DNA of 64,000 bases from Pyrrhosoma nymphula (lineage: Eukaryota; Arthropoda; Insecta; Odonata; Coenagrionidae). The notes below the pieces were generated by a model. The model searched no databases and was not told where the DNA came from. It worked only from the letters and a program-made list of their open reading frames with translations. Both the position numbers and the translations under genes were made by a program. Within the stretch, counting starts at the first letter, position 1. Each line of letters starts with the position of its first letter. Of this stretch, positions 11,286 to 23,362 are shown piece after piece. The stretch covers positions 15,250,192 to 15,314,191 of the forward strand of contig OY754338.1 of NCBI GenBank assembly GCA_963573305.1, in the 5' to 3' direction.

Positions 11286-11415
11286 GGTGTATTTTTATTA
11301 ACATTTTTTCAGCCATTGGAGCTGACAGCAGCGCCATTTTAATAAATTAATAAATTTCATGAATAATTAACGAGATAAAATGTCTGCGTTGCCATAACTC
11401 ATTAAGTAAGTATTC
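11286..11415 (+). mobile_element. MITE family B, internal fragment
   Basis: The central block TTTTCAGCCATTGGAGCTGA, then CAGCAGCGCCATTT, matches the middle of family B (CAGCCATAGGAGCCGACTGC, AGCGCCATTTCC), and similarity continues weakly toward the CATTAA... part. Neither end is preserved. It is an old, decayed copy. Confidence 0.5.
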
Positions 11416-12099
11416 ATGATCCCATTGTCTATTAGACATATATGCATGAACTCACATCCCCCTATCGCCTTCAAGAGTCACGCAGATTCCATTTGAGACA
11501 TAACCTGTTGATGATTTGCCTAGTCAGGACAGAGCCTCCTATATCCTCCTTCCATATGACTTTCCTCATCCATTATGCCAAGTTATGGCGATACGAGTGC
11601 CATAAAGTTTCTTGATTGCTTTAAGGTGCATCACTTGACTTTTACGGTTGCTAGTCAGGGAAACAATTATAATCCTTCCGTGTTTAACGGGTTGGTTTTC
11701 TGCGAATGGGATGCGCGGGAATTATTTGCGACACAAATCTTATGTCCGAGACGACGCCGTACCGTCCCGTCAGTCATTTACTTATTCCGTTCATTAACCA
11801 ATCAATCGTCGTGTTTACTGCGTGGAGACGACTTTGCGTTGAATTGAAGGACGCTAAAGAAAAGTTCATCTTCGGAAGATACTTTAGTTTGTGAAATGCT
11901 TAGTGACAGTAAACTTAATGGATGGAAAATTTTCAAGTGGGAATCACCTTTTTGCAAACGCGTAAAAAAAAGCAGGGCTTATTGATTTATTGTATAAAAA
12001 AGCAGGAGATAGAGGGGTAGGGTGAGGAAATGTGCGCAATTCCAATGCGAAAATTGACAATCGAGGAGGAGGAGCTTGCGCAAGAAAAAGGCATTAGAC
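11416..12099. other. Intronic stretch, no gene recognised
   Basis: Nothing here matches a repeat family in the window. ORFs at 11575-11894 have no motif, coding periodicity or splice context that I can support. Confidence 0.5.
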
Positions 12100-12200
12100 G
12101 CAGAACCGATTGGCTCGAGATTGGGGATCGGGCTATTAGTACTGTCTCCCAACCCCAAAGGGCCAGGGTTCGATTCCCTGCATTGCCGAAGAATTTCACT
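12100..12200 (+). repeat. tRNA-derived SINE-like fragment
   Basis: A perfect B box GGTTCGATTCC (12167-12177) lies within a T-arm-like hairpin (CAGGG..CCCTG) followed by CATTGCC. Upstream bases do not provide a matching 5' acceptor stem or standard anticodon arm, so this is not a functional tRNA gene. SINE head or tRNA pseudogene. Confidence 0.45.
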
Positions 12201-13020
12201 CTAGTCCGGTTGCTTTCAGATTTCTTGCCGTGGGGAGATCTATCTCTTCAAAGTGCATTTTTCCGTCCAGCGGAGGAGACACAATAAAAAATAGTAAACG
12301 TTTATTGTCGTAGACCAACAGGCCTTTTAGACATTCTGTGTACATAAACTTGGCATAATACTTTAGAATGAACATTACTATGTATAATAATATGAGGTTA
12401 AATTTCACCTTTTATACACAGGAAAAGTTAAACAAAAAAACATAATAAGAGAATCGTTACTTGGTATGCTTGCATCCGGTCACCATACTAAGCAAACATA
12501 ATAACAATAAAAATGACCACAAATGATTATGTAGTACAAAAAACATTGTGCATTACGTAGATAAGTACTCAAGTTAACATGCCTGTATATCTTACGACAG
12601 AAAATTGCATTCAGCTGGGTTTGGTGAGTAACATAATGAACGAGAAATAGTTTATTACATTGAGATATAAAATAATATATAAAAATGGTATTAAAAGAAT
12701 AGATACCTATTAAACGTAAAATTGTTTCGAAATAGGTTCAAAGGTACCACTTCTGCACATAGAGTAACTAGCTGTGTGTTGTGTGTTTCGAATAGATGCA
12801 TTTCATGCTAAACCATCCCTCCACAAAATATCTCATTTACGAGATAACTTTAGAATTAATTAGACCGAAGACATTGCTTTTAAAAACAGTGTATGACTGC
12901 CGTTGATGACCCTTTGGTGCCTTATTGAGCAGCAGGCTAAACCCCAACGTCGGGTTCCTCTTCACCCTAAAAGCGAACTATATCTCCGAAGACGTTAAGA
13001 GCAGGAAAATAGCTAGGTTT
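12201..13020. other. Intronic AT-rich stretch, nothing recognised
   Basis: AT-rich sequence with no supported gene. A slightly GC-richer tail at 12895-13010 leads into the SINE-like element that follows and could be its flank. Confidence 0.5.
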
Positions 13021-13024
13021 TGTC

Positions 13025-13275
13025 GGCCCCGGTGGTGGCGGGGTAAAGTTCTAGTCTGCTAATCCGAGGGTCGCGGGTTTGGGTCCCGCCTGGGTCGGTG
13101 ATTTCACTTTCCCTCGGCATGGGTGTTTCTGTCAAGTTCTGGTGGTTAGGCTATTGCGAAACCTGTTGGCAAGCCAATGGCTTAATCGGGATCTTAAGGG
13201 ACATACGAATCACCAGAATCGTCAGACAAGAGAGAGAAGAGGAAAAAGAGCATCTATAAAAGTCTTCGTGCTACT
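13025..13275 (+). mobile_element. SINE-like element with tRNA-related head
   Basis: A tRNA-like region (A-box-like GGTGGTGGCGGGGTAAAG at 13031; B-box-like GGTTTGGGTCC at 13076-13086 inside a GCGGG..CCCGC hairpin) is followed by a body and a purine-rich tail AAGAGAGAGAAGAGGAAAAA. Head plus body plus simple tail is SINE layout. No other copy was seen in the window, so family status is inferred. Confidence 0.5.
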
Positions 13276-13847
13276 GTGGTAGGTTGATTGGATCACGTGC
13301 ATATAATTACAGAGATGCATTGCAGGACGGACAGCTTTAAAATATCATTTTTCCCGCGTACTGCATTGAGACGACAAAAAGTCTGTAACTACGTCAGGAT
13401 CCTTAAAAGAAACTCAAATAGTGTTCTATGGTCTCTTAGCTGGAATGGAGCGTCCATCTCTTCCAGTCACTATTGGAAATACTATTTAACATTACAAAAA
13501 AAAATTTCGCAAACCCTTAGGGAATTAGTGCACTTTTACGTCGTGAGATGGCTTTCCCATCGCCCTTTCACTTTCATTTCAAGTTGAGCGTGACTTAATT
13601 TTGGATGCGCACCTCTTTATTTGAAACGCGACCATTTTGGATTCCGGAGTCAATTGTTTTTTATCCACCAGAAGCAATTAGGTACTAATGCAACGGCCCA
13701 AAAGAAAACTACAATCAGGCACGACTCATTCTGTTAGCGAAACCACGAAAGTTTTTAGTTGTGAATAGTACGGCGTCAAAAATTTAATCATTCGTCTGTA
13801 AGTAATCAGCATAAACAAAAGCTATCTCATTTAAATTTAAGTGTTTG
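13276..13847. other. Intronic stretch, nothing recognised
   Basis: No repeat copy or exon candidate was found. The ORF at 13288-13587 has no recognisable motif. Confidence 0.5.
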
Positions 13848-16148
13848 TTAACTCAGGGGTTTGGATTCAAGGTTTTGGGAAGTGGCTCCAGCTCCGGTTT
13901 ACTTCTTAGCTCCGACTGCGGTCAAAATCTTCAGTTTCGAATAGTAATTATTATTTTTGTATTTCCGCATTAAAAGAATTGCCAGGGTTTTCATATGTGT
14001 TCGTCAAATTACATTAATTTCTTTTAAAATAACATCCATCTTTAAAACAAAAACTACAAATGAGTAGCTTGCATCAGACAGACTACTTAACTGTTGATAT
14101 TAAATAGTCACTGACTACTACAGACTAATTACAGATATAAAATGATCTGCTAACATTCAAAATGAGTTGTAAATATACAATTTTAAGTAACGGCAAAAAA
14201 TAAAATCTACCTAATTCGATCAGGGTATATTTAAATCACCTCAAAAACAGACATTACTACTTTTTTGCTTTTATCCTATTCCAAATGTTCTCAGATTTCC
14301 ACGAGGAAGGCAAAATTTGCTCTGAGGTCAACACTATACTAATTTACGCCTTCTTTACTTCTGATCCAACTGTCTTAAAAAATCATCCTCCCTACTTCTG
14401 CAGCTTGCACTTTCGATCTTAGAATGTTTCTCTCCTCTATACTCCTTTTTGAATTTTTCTGGAGGATATATTCTTGTGTCCCGTTACAAAATTATTGTTT
14501 CAACGCACTTTGCAAGCTCAAGTTGCCTAGGAGTCAGCAAATGCGTTGTTCATATAATACAGCAAAGAAAATGTAATTTTGAAATAGTTTTTATTCCCTT
14601 TCCAGTACAGACCTTTTTGTGTCTGTCTCAAGTGTTCCTTGTTTCTGCTTTAATTTTTGTTTTAACTTCTGCCATTCTTTTAAAAATTCACCAAGTTTTT
14701 TTTTTTTAATTTAAGAAAATTTTAAAAATATCACTGCTTTTAAGAAGGTTCCGCCGCGACTATGTGAGTCAAAACAAATATCTACTAAATTCCACATTTT
14801 TTATATTTTGTCCAAAAAAACCTGCTTTCACTGATGAAATGCGTTACCAATAGAAACCCAAAAGTAAGGTAGAAAATATGCAGATTATTCCACGAATGTA
14901 TTTTAAAATGAGCACTTTTTTCAGCCATAGGAGCCGACTGCAGCGCCATTTCCTACGAATTACCGCATTTTGACTTCAATTACGGCATTAATTCTTCAAT
15001 AACTAAATAAATAAGGTGGTAAGATGCCTGTATTTTATTTTTATTCAATTTCTCTGGATTATTTCCTTCTTTAAAATAGTTATCCGCAAAAATGGCATTT
15101 GTGTTTTATGGAAAAATACTATTTTATTCCCCGTGTTTCTCTCATTCCACCATTGAACACCATATAAATTCAAGTTCAATTATAGAATAAAATAGCGTGG
15201 AAAGGTAGTATTATTTTGTTGTTCATATCAGATAGAGGACAACTATTTCTACAAGTACACAGAATATGAATAAAATTACATTTAAGTCACTTTACGGTGG
15301 AACCACCTTAATTATGATGAAGTCATCATATAACTCTCTTCGAATTTCTCAGAAGGATTCCTCATATTTTCTGATAATCCTATATAGAAGAATAATACAC
15401 AGAATCTATTGCTGCAACTTGTCCACAGCATGGACATGAAGCAAGATGTTTCTCAATCACGTGAAATGCTGACTCCCACCGAGTTTCATGACGCAACACT
15501 GTCACCATTTTATCCTGCGTTTTTTGCTGGAGACATCGTAGTCATACTTGGCACACGAAAGTTTTTTCACAATAGCTCGAATTTCCTCCAGTAATATTTC
15601 AGCTTAGCTTGGTAAGAATCTATCTTTCACGAATAGATCTCTCGATATAATTGAGATAATTTATTGATAGAAGGAGCCCGGACCTAAAAAACGGAGCTTT
15701 AAGCACCCCTAAATGTTTTCACTATGAGCATGCATGTATTTCAAATTAGCACTCTCGCAATACTCCCTACAGTGTGAAGTAAATACGAACTAAGGAGTTG
15801 AGACCCAATAAATTTACCCTTCTTTAGAGGTAGAGTCTCTCATGAGAAAATAACAAGCAGAGAAAGTAATTGGATGATTAACACTGGCCTTTTGGTTTTT
15901 CATAAAAAGGTGATGGCAACATTATGAAACTACCAAAAGCACTATTGAGTTTTTTTTATAAATCCTCAGCACAAGAAATGTTTACAGGTATGAAATTTAT
16001 TTTAAGCGCTGTGGCATAGAAGCCCGCATCTTAGAACCAGGCTAAATTAAAATCGGTGGTCTGAGGGAAAATTATGCATTTTTTAACTCTGGCTCCGGTA
16101 AAAATTTGGAGCTCCGGTTAACTCCAGCTCAAAAGCCCTGAGTTAAAG
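13848..16148. mobile_element. TTAA-flanked 2.3-kb element containing a family B copy
   Basis: Left end TTAACTCAGGGGTTTGG and right end AAAAGCCCTGAGTTAA are inverted repeats. Subterminal blocks rich in GCTCCAGCTCCGG (left, about 13890) and GCTCCGG / GAGCTCCGG (right, about 16093-16120) also mirror each other. MITE B2 sits inside at 14740-15311 and must be younger. The ORFs inside (14449-14709, 15409-15594) show no transposase motif, so the element is non-autonomous or decayed. Confidence 0.6.
14740..15311 (+). mobile_element. MITE family B, full copy (B2)
   Basis: Runs from TTAAGAAGGTTCCGCCGCG to CGGTGGAACCACCTTAA, collinear with B1 throughout with scattered substitutions and small indels. 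TTAA is present at both ends. Nested within the 13.8-16.1 kb element. Confidence 0.9.
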
Positions 16149-16961
16149 GGGCAGTGAATATGTTTCGTAATTTATATAGATTAATAGAAATCTGTGCAAG
16201 ATGCCCTTCGATGTGTTTTGATGTGAATATGATAATTATTTCTAAATGCTCCCTGATTTGGTGGTTAAATAATTTTTCTTGTACTTTTTTTAAGCTTTTA
16301 ACTATTCCAAAGAGCTATGTGAATGTTGCAAAAATGAGCTTGGAATTGTTTTATCACTTAATGCAAGTATTGTTATCAGTTGTAATTTGTCTTGCGAGTT
16401 GCATTGCAAGTGAAACAATTTTTCATCAAATCAATGCTTTATGCTTGATTTTTATATTCGTTTAGAACATACGCACGCATTTTTCAAGAGCAAAACTGGT
16501 TGCATTAAAGTCTAGTGAGTCACGAATATCAGTTATAAAGTCGTTTTTGCCGTCAGTTAGTAGGATCACATGATTAAGTGTTTTATTTACCATATTAGCG
16601 CTGAATATGTGTGCTATTTAAATTAAAAGTATGCGAAGAGCAACTGGAGCATACATACCTATAGGAAACCTAATGCGAACCTGTATCGGCATTCTGTACA
16701 AATAAATTAGAAAACCTTCAAAGAAATAACGAGGCTTGCTGCGAATGGTTGAGCTGTCAATTCTAAGCAAGACTATAAAAGGGACTTGACCTCACAAAAA
16801 ATTGAGAAAAAATATCCACTAGAGTTACTACTGCTTTTAACATTCACTAGCGCAACACGTCGACCAGAGTTAGCTTTTAAAAAGGCCTTCGCTCTAAGAT
16901 TAAGTATCTTTGTTCCATTTAGTTTTTATTTTCTGTTGACGCACATCAGCACTCAACTGAC
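16149..16961. other. Intronic sequence next to the 17.1 kb exon
   Basis: No repeat family was recognised. The ORF at 16154-16465 is AT-rich and hydrophobic by composition only. The final bases carry the splice donor of the exon that ends at 16962. Confidence 0.5.
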
Positions 16962-17133
16962 CTTCCAAAAGTTCCCTGAGTTCCCGGATTCCCCGCTCGA
17001 CGATCTCCGGCGTCTCCCTGAGTTCCTTCCTGGCGACTTCCCTCAGCACTTGACCGATGTCCTCTCCGTTCTCGAAGCCCAGCTCGTACTGCCCCATGCG
17101 AAGGGACGGCCTCGTGTTCACGTCCTCCATGTC
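16962..17133 (-). CDS. CRAL-TRIO protein exon with CRAL_TRIO_N start
   Basis: Minus-strand exon bounded by acceptor TTGTTCGCAG|GAC (intron side up to 17134) and donor GGAAG|GTCAGT (intron from 16961). It encodes DMEDVNTRPSLRMGQYELGF and then an acidic amphipathic helix with ARKELRETPEIVERGIRELR. That motif is the hallmark of the CRAL_TRIO_N domain of clavesins and alpha-tocopherol-transfer-like proteins (usually A..EL.ETPE.R...I..LR). Counting from the ATG at 17130 gives 56 codons plus one base, so the exon ends in phase 1, exactly what the exon at 2905 needs. Proteins of this family bind a small lipophilic ligand in a CRAL_TRIO pocket and shuttle it between membranes; insect genomes carry many paralogues and the ligand cannot be told from this fragment. 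High GC relative to its flanks also marks it as coding. Confidence 0.9.
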
Positions 17134-19564
17134 CTGCGAACAACAATCAATCAATCGCTTTTAAAACAATCCAAGTAAACACGATATCCGAGTGGTAAAC
17201 AAAAACATGACGGCCATAGCAACAACATCAGTCACGATTAAATAACACTATTCTTGACTATGGATAACCTTATTAATCATTCGAGTATTAATAAAACGAT
17301 AAAATAATTGAAATTATTTATTGGTATTAGTGTAGATCAACAATTGTAAAAATGCAAACAAATTATGTTGTAAAACAATCATGATAGGTGGTGGGAGACA
17401 ATACTGTAGTCAACCAAAAATCATTTTCTAGCAGTGTACTGTATTATTCTTACCAAAACCAATATAAATTACCCATATCTCACTTACGTCAGTAATATAG
17501 TTGTCCTTCTTTTGGTGTCAGTTCCAAAATAAAACATCTACTATGAATTAAATTGAGTGGGTCACGATTATTTTAAGTCACATTCCCAAGAAAAGTACCA
17601 ACATATATTAAATTTACTAAAATATCACAATTATAATTCACAAAACATGAATAAGATGACATCCATTTTGTTTTTATTTAATATAATTGATTAATCAATA
17701 CATTGCGGAATGCACATGATTACAATTCTGTATTCAAATTCATGTTCAGCTTATTCCTTAAAATTTTCATAGTTATAAAACATATTAATCGTTGTCGGGC
17801 CAGCATTCGTAATTCCCGCACGGAATATATATGAATCCAGTAGATACGAGAGCCAGGATGATAAAGTTCTAGTTCGAGTTCAAACACTAGGAATCCATGG
17901 CATAGAAATCTGTCGAAATGGGAGATTTCAATTTAATACGTAGTAACAGATGAGTTGAACCTAGCGAAACCAACTTCGTGAGGTATTCAATATGGGATGT
18001 TTATGATCGTATGGATTAATGTAATTTGTATTTCGTCATTTTTTTAAGCATTACATTTATAGTGAATTGAAGATGTATTTTGATTAATTATCCTGCGGGG
18101 TAATGGTGAATAATTTAATGAAAAATGTCTGGAATTATGGAAAAAAATGTGCCTAGAACTTTGAAAAATTAGATAATTAATTCTGGGGAAAGAAGCGAGA
18201 GGAGGTTATTTTCTGCCTCAAGTAATCATGTTTTTTCCCTCCGTGAAATAGAGAAGACTATCTTTAAATTAATGTAGACATTCATAAATTCTCATTTGTA
18301 GAAAGTGTGATTGAAATAAAATTCCGCCGAAATAATTTTATTTGCCCAATCGGCAAGGAATTTTATACTAAAATAATCGGGAATTTTGTTTTGCTGTTTC
18401 TGTAAAAAGTTTATCGTTTCATTGAAAGTTTTGTGAAATTTTACCTCGCGCCAAAACTTCACAAATCACCAAGTATCATTAAAATAAGTAGGTAACGATA
18501 AACTTCAAACGTTGATACGTAATGAGGAGGAAACATCCACGAATAGGAAATAAGACAACCAAATGTATTCACCAATTCAAAGAAAAGAGATTCTTAAGAA
18601 AAGGGGTTTTCCCAAGCAGTCCATCCTATTCTAGTAGACGACTTTATCAGCATTGTAGGCTTTCGTGGTTCAGGTTTTTGTAAGGTCAACGACTGGACCA
18701 AAAAAATTTCAAAAGAACAACGCTCCGGTACAGTTTCTTATCAACGAGGCCAAAGACTACTCGCCAAGTCTCAAGTAAGTGTATTTACCTGTCTAAACTC
18801 CACGAAAAGAAAGTAGTCCTTCGAGAGAAAATTTAACAAAGGAGAACGATAAGGCGAAACCATTCTCCTTTGTGATTGTTGTGAAAGGAAAACAGCAGCC
18901 ATGGAAAAAACCACGAGTGTCAGCCAATAATCAAAATTCTGATTGTGCAAACGGATATAATATTATACTTACCTACCGCCATTGGTAGATGGCACCGTTC
19001 ACAATTTTTTGTTTTGAAAGTAGATTTCTTCGGGGCACTATAAATGACGATTGAGTATATAATTAGATATGTAACAGGGCTATTCATTTCCCCAGTGTTC
19101 GCCATTTCCACCAAGTGGGAGCCAGGGAAGCCTATCTTAACCTAAGTCACGTTTAAAGTAACTAGAAATCAACCCGACAATTTCTTTTAATTTTTAAAAT
19201 AGTTTTTCACGTTCATTCAGGGGTTCTGTTATTGGAGAAGGATGAAGGAAGATCAAATAGATGGATAAATTAAAAAATTAAAATGTTTACAGAATAGTAG
19301 GAGATTAAGCAAGGCTCTTGAGGAGAAGAAAGAAGTAAAGAGATCTCAAGAATATAGTGAGAGGAGAATGCGTAAGGAGAACTATCAGGAAGTAATGGAA
19401 ATTGCTCATTATTAGAAATAAAATGGTGGAGAGCTGCAATCAAAAAAATCTTAAGATTGAACGACCAACAAAGATGAATGATTCTTGCCATCTCAGCCAT
19501 CGTATACACAATTTCACTTTCATCAATTCCCTTTCTTTTCATTAAGTCATTTCTTCCCCAAAAG
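17134..19564. other. Large intron (upstream part), nothing recognised
   Basis: Lies between the 17.1 kb exon and the candidate first exon. It is AT-rich with small ORFs only (18920-19114, 19270-19587, minus) and no domain motif. The bases directly after 17133 carry the acceptor polypyrimidine tract on the minus strand. Confidence 0.5.
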
Positions 19565-20120
19565 TTAAGGACGTTCGGTGGTTTCACTCAACTTAAAGAG
19601 AATTCGACGAAAATTGCTGGAAGCATGAATTATGTTGTCTTCTTAATTCTATCTGATTTTTTTCAGAATTATTTACCGCAGATTACTTAAGATATTTGAT
19701 CGATAAGTGTACAAAAAATTACATGGGTTCTTATGGGAACACAAGGTACGAGTAGCTTAATTCAATTAAAAAAGAACCTTTTTCTAGTTAAGAATAAGAA
19801 AAACAAAAAATGTTAAAAATAAAGTATATCAAATGATTTTCATACATTATTCTGATTATGATTTAAATTGTTTTTGTTTTTCTTATTCTTAATTAGAAAA
19901 CGTTCTTTTTTCGATATGAATAAAGCTAGTCGCACCTCGCGTTCCCATGAGAACACATATGTAATTTCACGCCCACTTCCACATCAAATATAACCTAAGA
20001 AATCTGCGGTAAATAATTTTGAAAAAATTCGGGTAGCTTTAGGAAAACTTTAATTAATTCTTCCAGCAAGTTTCGTCGAATTCCCTTTAAGTTAAGAGTG
20101 AAACCACCGAACGTTGTTTA
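19565..20120. mobile_element. Foldback MITE family E, copy 1
   Basis: A 556-bp element that is almost entirely one inverted repeat: about 240-bp arms around a spacer of roughly 70 bp. It begins TTAAGGACGTTCGGTGG and ends CCACCGAACGTTGTTTAA. Matching internal blocks include AATTATTTACCGCAGATT versus AATCTGCGGTAAATAATT with a few mismatches. TTAA at both ends. A second copy in the opposite orientation lies at 50950-51509. Confidence 0.9.
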
Positions 20121-20572
20121 AGCAAGCGACCTAATCTTTAGAAACACTGACCATCACAATTCCCAATTTACCCTTACTTCTTTCAGGGAGAGCACGTTGT
20201 TGAGTTTTCTTTGTTAGGCCAAACAAGATTCGGCACTCCAATCCCATTGAGCAAAGCATGTTTCACTTTAAGGAGTACATCTAAACCTCAAACATTCCGT
20301 TTCCGACGCTTTCATCTTGTTCCACCCTTTGCCCACTAATTAATTATTCTATACACGGCTGATATAGGTACAGCGTCTCTCAATTTACTTGAATAAATGG
20401 ACTCCTATGAAGACATATATCCCGTCTAAATATCCATATAAAGGCCGTAGATGCGGTGTTTCAATTAGCAGTACCAAAATTTAATTTGTGCAAAGCAATG
20501 TAAAAATATGTTTTCCATTGCAGAAAGAGACAGTTATTTCTAATGGTGACAATTGTCAGCATATAATGATGC

Positions 20573-21134
20573 TTAAGGTAGTTTGAGCGAGATATTTATT
20601 CCTTAGTCATAATGGAGACCATATTCTAATTTTATTTTATAATTTCAGCGTCTGTAACAATGCTGAAGTAAATATTGTAACATTAATTGCGAGAAAATAT
20701 ACCTATATTTGATAAAAAATTCTCAGTAGTGAAATAAACATACTTATCCACATTAAGTCTCTAACTTGACTCATTTTTTCACGCCGTGCGACTAAAAACC
20801 CTTAAAAACAGCAGGATTTTTTTGCGATTCTGTAAAAAATACTGCGGTGAGTCATAAATTATTTTTTTATAAATATTTGAGAAAACTACACACCGTTAGT
20901 TTTTTGACGAAACCTAGATGTTATAAATTTCTATTTCTCTTCAATATTCTCTCTCTGGAGCGCACAGCCGTAATCTATCCCATGTAAAACAGCTTGTATT
21001 AATAAGGCAAATTACTCGAAAAGCAGGTCGGCAAAGGGTTTATATTTTGATATAATTGGAAAGATGAGTTTTTTTCTTTTTAAATAAAATTCATCAAATT
21101 CTAGGTGAATTGATTTGTCGCTCAAACTACCTAA
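20573..21134 (+). mobile_element. MITE family C, copy C1
   Basis: Runs from TTAAGGTAGTTTGAGCGAGA to GCTCAAACTACCTAA. Internal landmarks shared by all copies are TTATTTCAGCGTCTGTAA-like sequence, TCTCTAACTTGACTCATTTT, TGCGATTCTGTAAAAA, GGAGCGCACAGCCGTAATCT and TTCATCAAATTCTAGGTGAA. About 560 bp, non-coding, TTAA-type ends (right end mutated to CTAA). Confidence 0.9.
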
Positions 21135-21156
21135 AATCAAAAGTGAGAAATAAAAT

Positions 21157-21256
21157 GGCTTCATTTTCGGGTGAACCGCGTTGTTTTGTTGCTGTGACAA
21201 CAGTTTCGCCAGCGTCACGGCAACAAAACAACGCGGTTGACCCTAAAATGAAGTCA
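21157..21256. repeat. 100-bp near-perfect hairpin
   Basis: A 41-base left arm (GCTTCATTTTCGGGTGAACC ... GCTGTGAC) and its complementary right arm (GTCACGGCAACAAAACAACG ... AATGAAGTC) differ at only about four positions and enclose a 15-base loop. It begins 23 bp after MITE C1. Its size and stem would suit a pre-miRNA-like transcript or a minimal foldback transposon; the sequence cannot tell which. Confidence 0.75.
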
Positions 21257-23150
21257 TGTCATGTTTAGTACCGCGAAATCCTTCGCTCGGACTTTTTAAA
21301 AAATAAATCTGCTAATCTCCACTAAGTAAGGCCGCTTCACTGAATTCATCTTTTTCGCACTCATGTAGACAGTGGTTCAAAAACCTAAAGTGAAACAACA
21401 AAAAAAGACGATACAAACCACAAACACAACAACACACGCTTCACATCTTCAGATAAAACTTGTTTGGGAAATTTTTCTCACGAATTAATTTCAATTATTT
21501 AAGTTTGACTCAGTTTTAACGTTTTTTCATTAATTTATTCATTTTTTTACCAGACATTGTTAAAACTGGTCGCCAACTAACTCTAGTTTGTAGCTCAGGC
21601 TTCCGCGTTTCTCGGAATAGATTTGTTTAATCTTTAGCCTCTTATCTAATCTTTAGCCTCCCCGTGAAACAGATAAAAACTAATCCAAATAGATCCACGC
21701 TGCATAACGGCTGGAATTACTTCGAGTAGGTACACAATATTTAGGTTCATCGTTTGCCATCGGGTCTTGCGATCAGAGTTTTATACGTCCAGTACGTCAG
21801 CTAAGGGTTGACCAATGAGCGTGGCTATTTTTGTTTACTTGGACACGTGTTTATTATCAATTTTGTACCAGTAGGAATAAGCATCGCAGAAGTCGGTGGC
21901 ACTCGGCAACAAAAGTTTTGCAAGTCGAGGAGGATGAAGAAAGCAGGCAGGCAAAGTGGGATTTTTTTTTGGTGTTCCACGATCTCTTAGCGTAACCCAA
22001 TTCTCCTTCTATGACGTCACATTCTACGCTATCGAATGCCAGAAAGTTCAGCGGTATTGATAATACGAAGCGATAATTTTTAATGTTTTAAAACATGGAT
22101 CACGAATGGGTAAATTGAAACCGGCAAAAAAAATCCAGATACAGCCATAATAAAAAATACCTCGTGGAGCAAATGTTAGAAGCTCAATTTACCATCTTTT
22201 CCTATTATTTCCTTGATTATTATGTCCATGGGGTATTTTTATTTTAAACCTGTTTACCTCCCAGTTAGTAAAATGTGTCGTGCTTTGATATTAAAGTATC
22301 CAATGGAACCTCATTTGTGGACCAATAATAGCAAAATAAAATGATGGATCAATAAAGACCCATGCGCAGTTCAATTTCGGTTTACAACACGATAGCGCGC
22401 AATTAATCTAAATTCCCCTAGAGAATGTATCCACCTAGCAACCACTGCACCGAGCAATTCAAAACAGACATCGGGAGCATTGTTGTTGCTATGGAGAGCG
22501 CTCGAGAAGAAAAGAACGTCGATCAGCGCATCCGACATTGTAGTTTACAAGAAGACTAGGATGCATATATGTAGTAGTATTCATGGTTGTTACATGTGTC
22601 GATTTCCGAGGAAGACATGAAACATGGATAAAGTAAAGTTTTTATTTACTTTGTGGTAAAAAAGCTAACTTTTTAACACATGTATTTTGATTTTTTTGAA
22701 AGAATTCCTCTTTTTTTTTGGAAAACAATCGACAATCACCTTTCTGTGCGTACAGAATGATACCTATCGGCAGATTGCCGAACTTTTCGCCCGCAAACAT
22801 CCTTTAATGCATCATCTTTTGTTTGCGATGTTTTTTTTTTAAGTGTTACGATACACGATAACTTCCAACATTTGGAATGGAAAACTCCCACCAACTCATT
22901 GTTAGACCGAATGAAGTCAATGTATTTTAACCCTCTAAACATTGGTCTAACATCATCTTGGCAACTACTCAGCCCTCACTGACCACCACCGTCTTAAGAC
23001 GACTCTTGTGGCATTGACCTCCTCAACGTGTAGGTAATTTCATATTATGTGGAGGTCAAAGGGCCGGGACTCGTCGGAAACCCAGAGACAATAGGGTCAG
23101 AGGTGACGTCGCGAGAAAGCCTTTGTTATAAACCCCATTGATCCTTTGAT
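21257..23150. other. Intronic stretch, nothing recognised
   Basis: No exon candidate or repeat copy could be supported. A short CpG-containing patch at about 22380-22540 and an AT-rich remainder. Confidence 0.5.
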
Positions 23151-23157
23151 ATCAAAG

Positions 23158-23340
23158 TCCACCATGATGGCGGAAGTATGTACATGTATCCGATGTTAAG
23201 GCAAAGAAACTTCTGTTCGCTTAGAAACCATACTATTTTATAAATCTGAATCCACCATGGAGATGGAAGTATAGTTATCCTATTTGAATGCAACGAAACC
23301 TTTCGCTTCGAAACATACTATTTTATGAATCTGAATTCAT
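23158..23340 (+). repeat. Two-unit tandem repeat of about 92 bp
   Basis: The unit starting TCCACCATGATGGCGGAAGT is followed directly by a diverged copy starting TCCACCATGGAGATGGAAGT. Both contain CGAAAC/AGAAAC...CATACTATTTTAT(A/G)AAT and CTGAAT. Only two units are present. Confidence 0.65.
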
Positions 23341-23362
23341 GTTCTTCCAGGCACAGTAATGG

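Noticed and set aside
11085..11342. 85-codon plus-strand ORF
   Set aside because: Its 3' part is a decayed MITE B fragment; the rest has no similarity that I recognise.
12100..12200. Functional tRNA gene
   Set aside because: Perfect B box and T-arm, but no matching 5' acceptor stem and no standard anticodon arm; kept only as SINE/tRNA-derived fragment.
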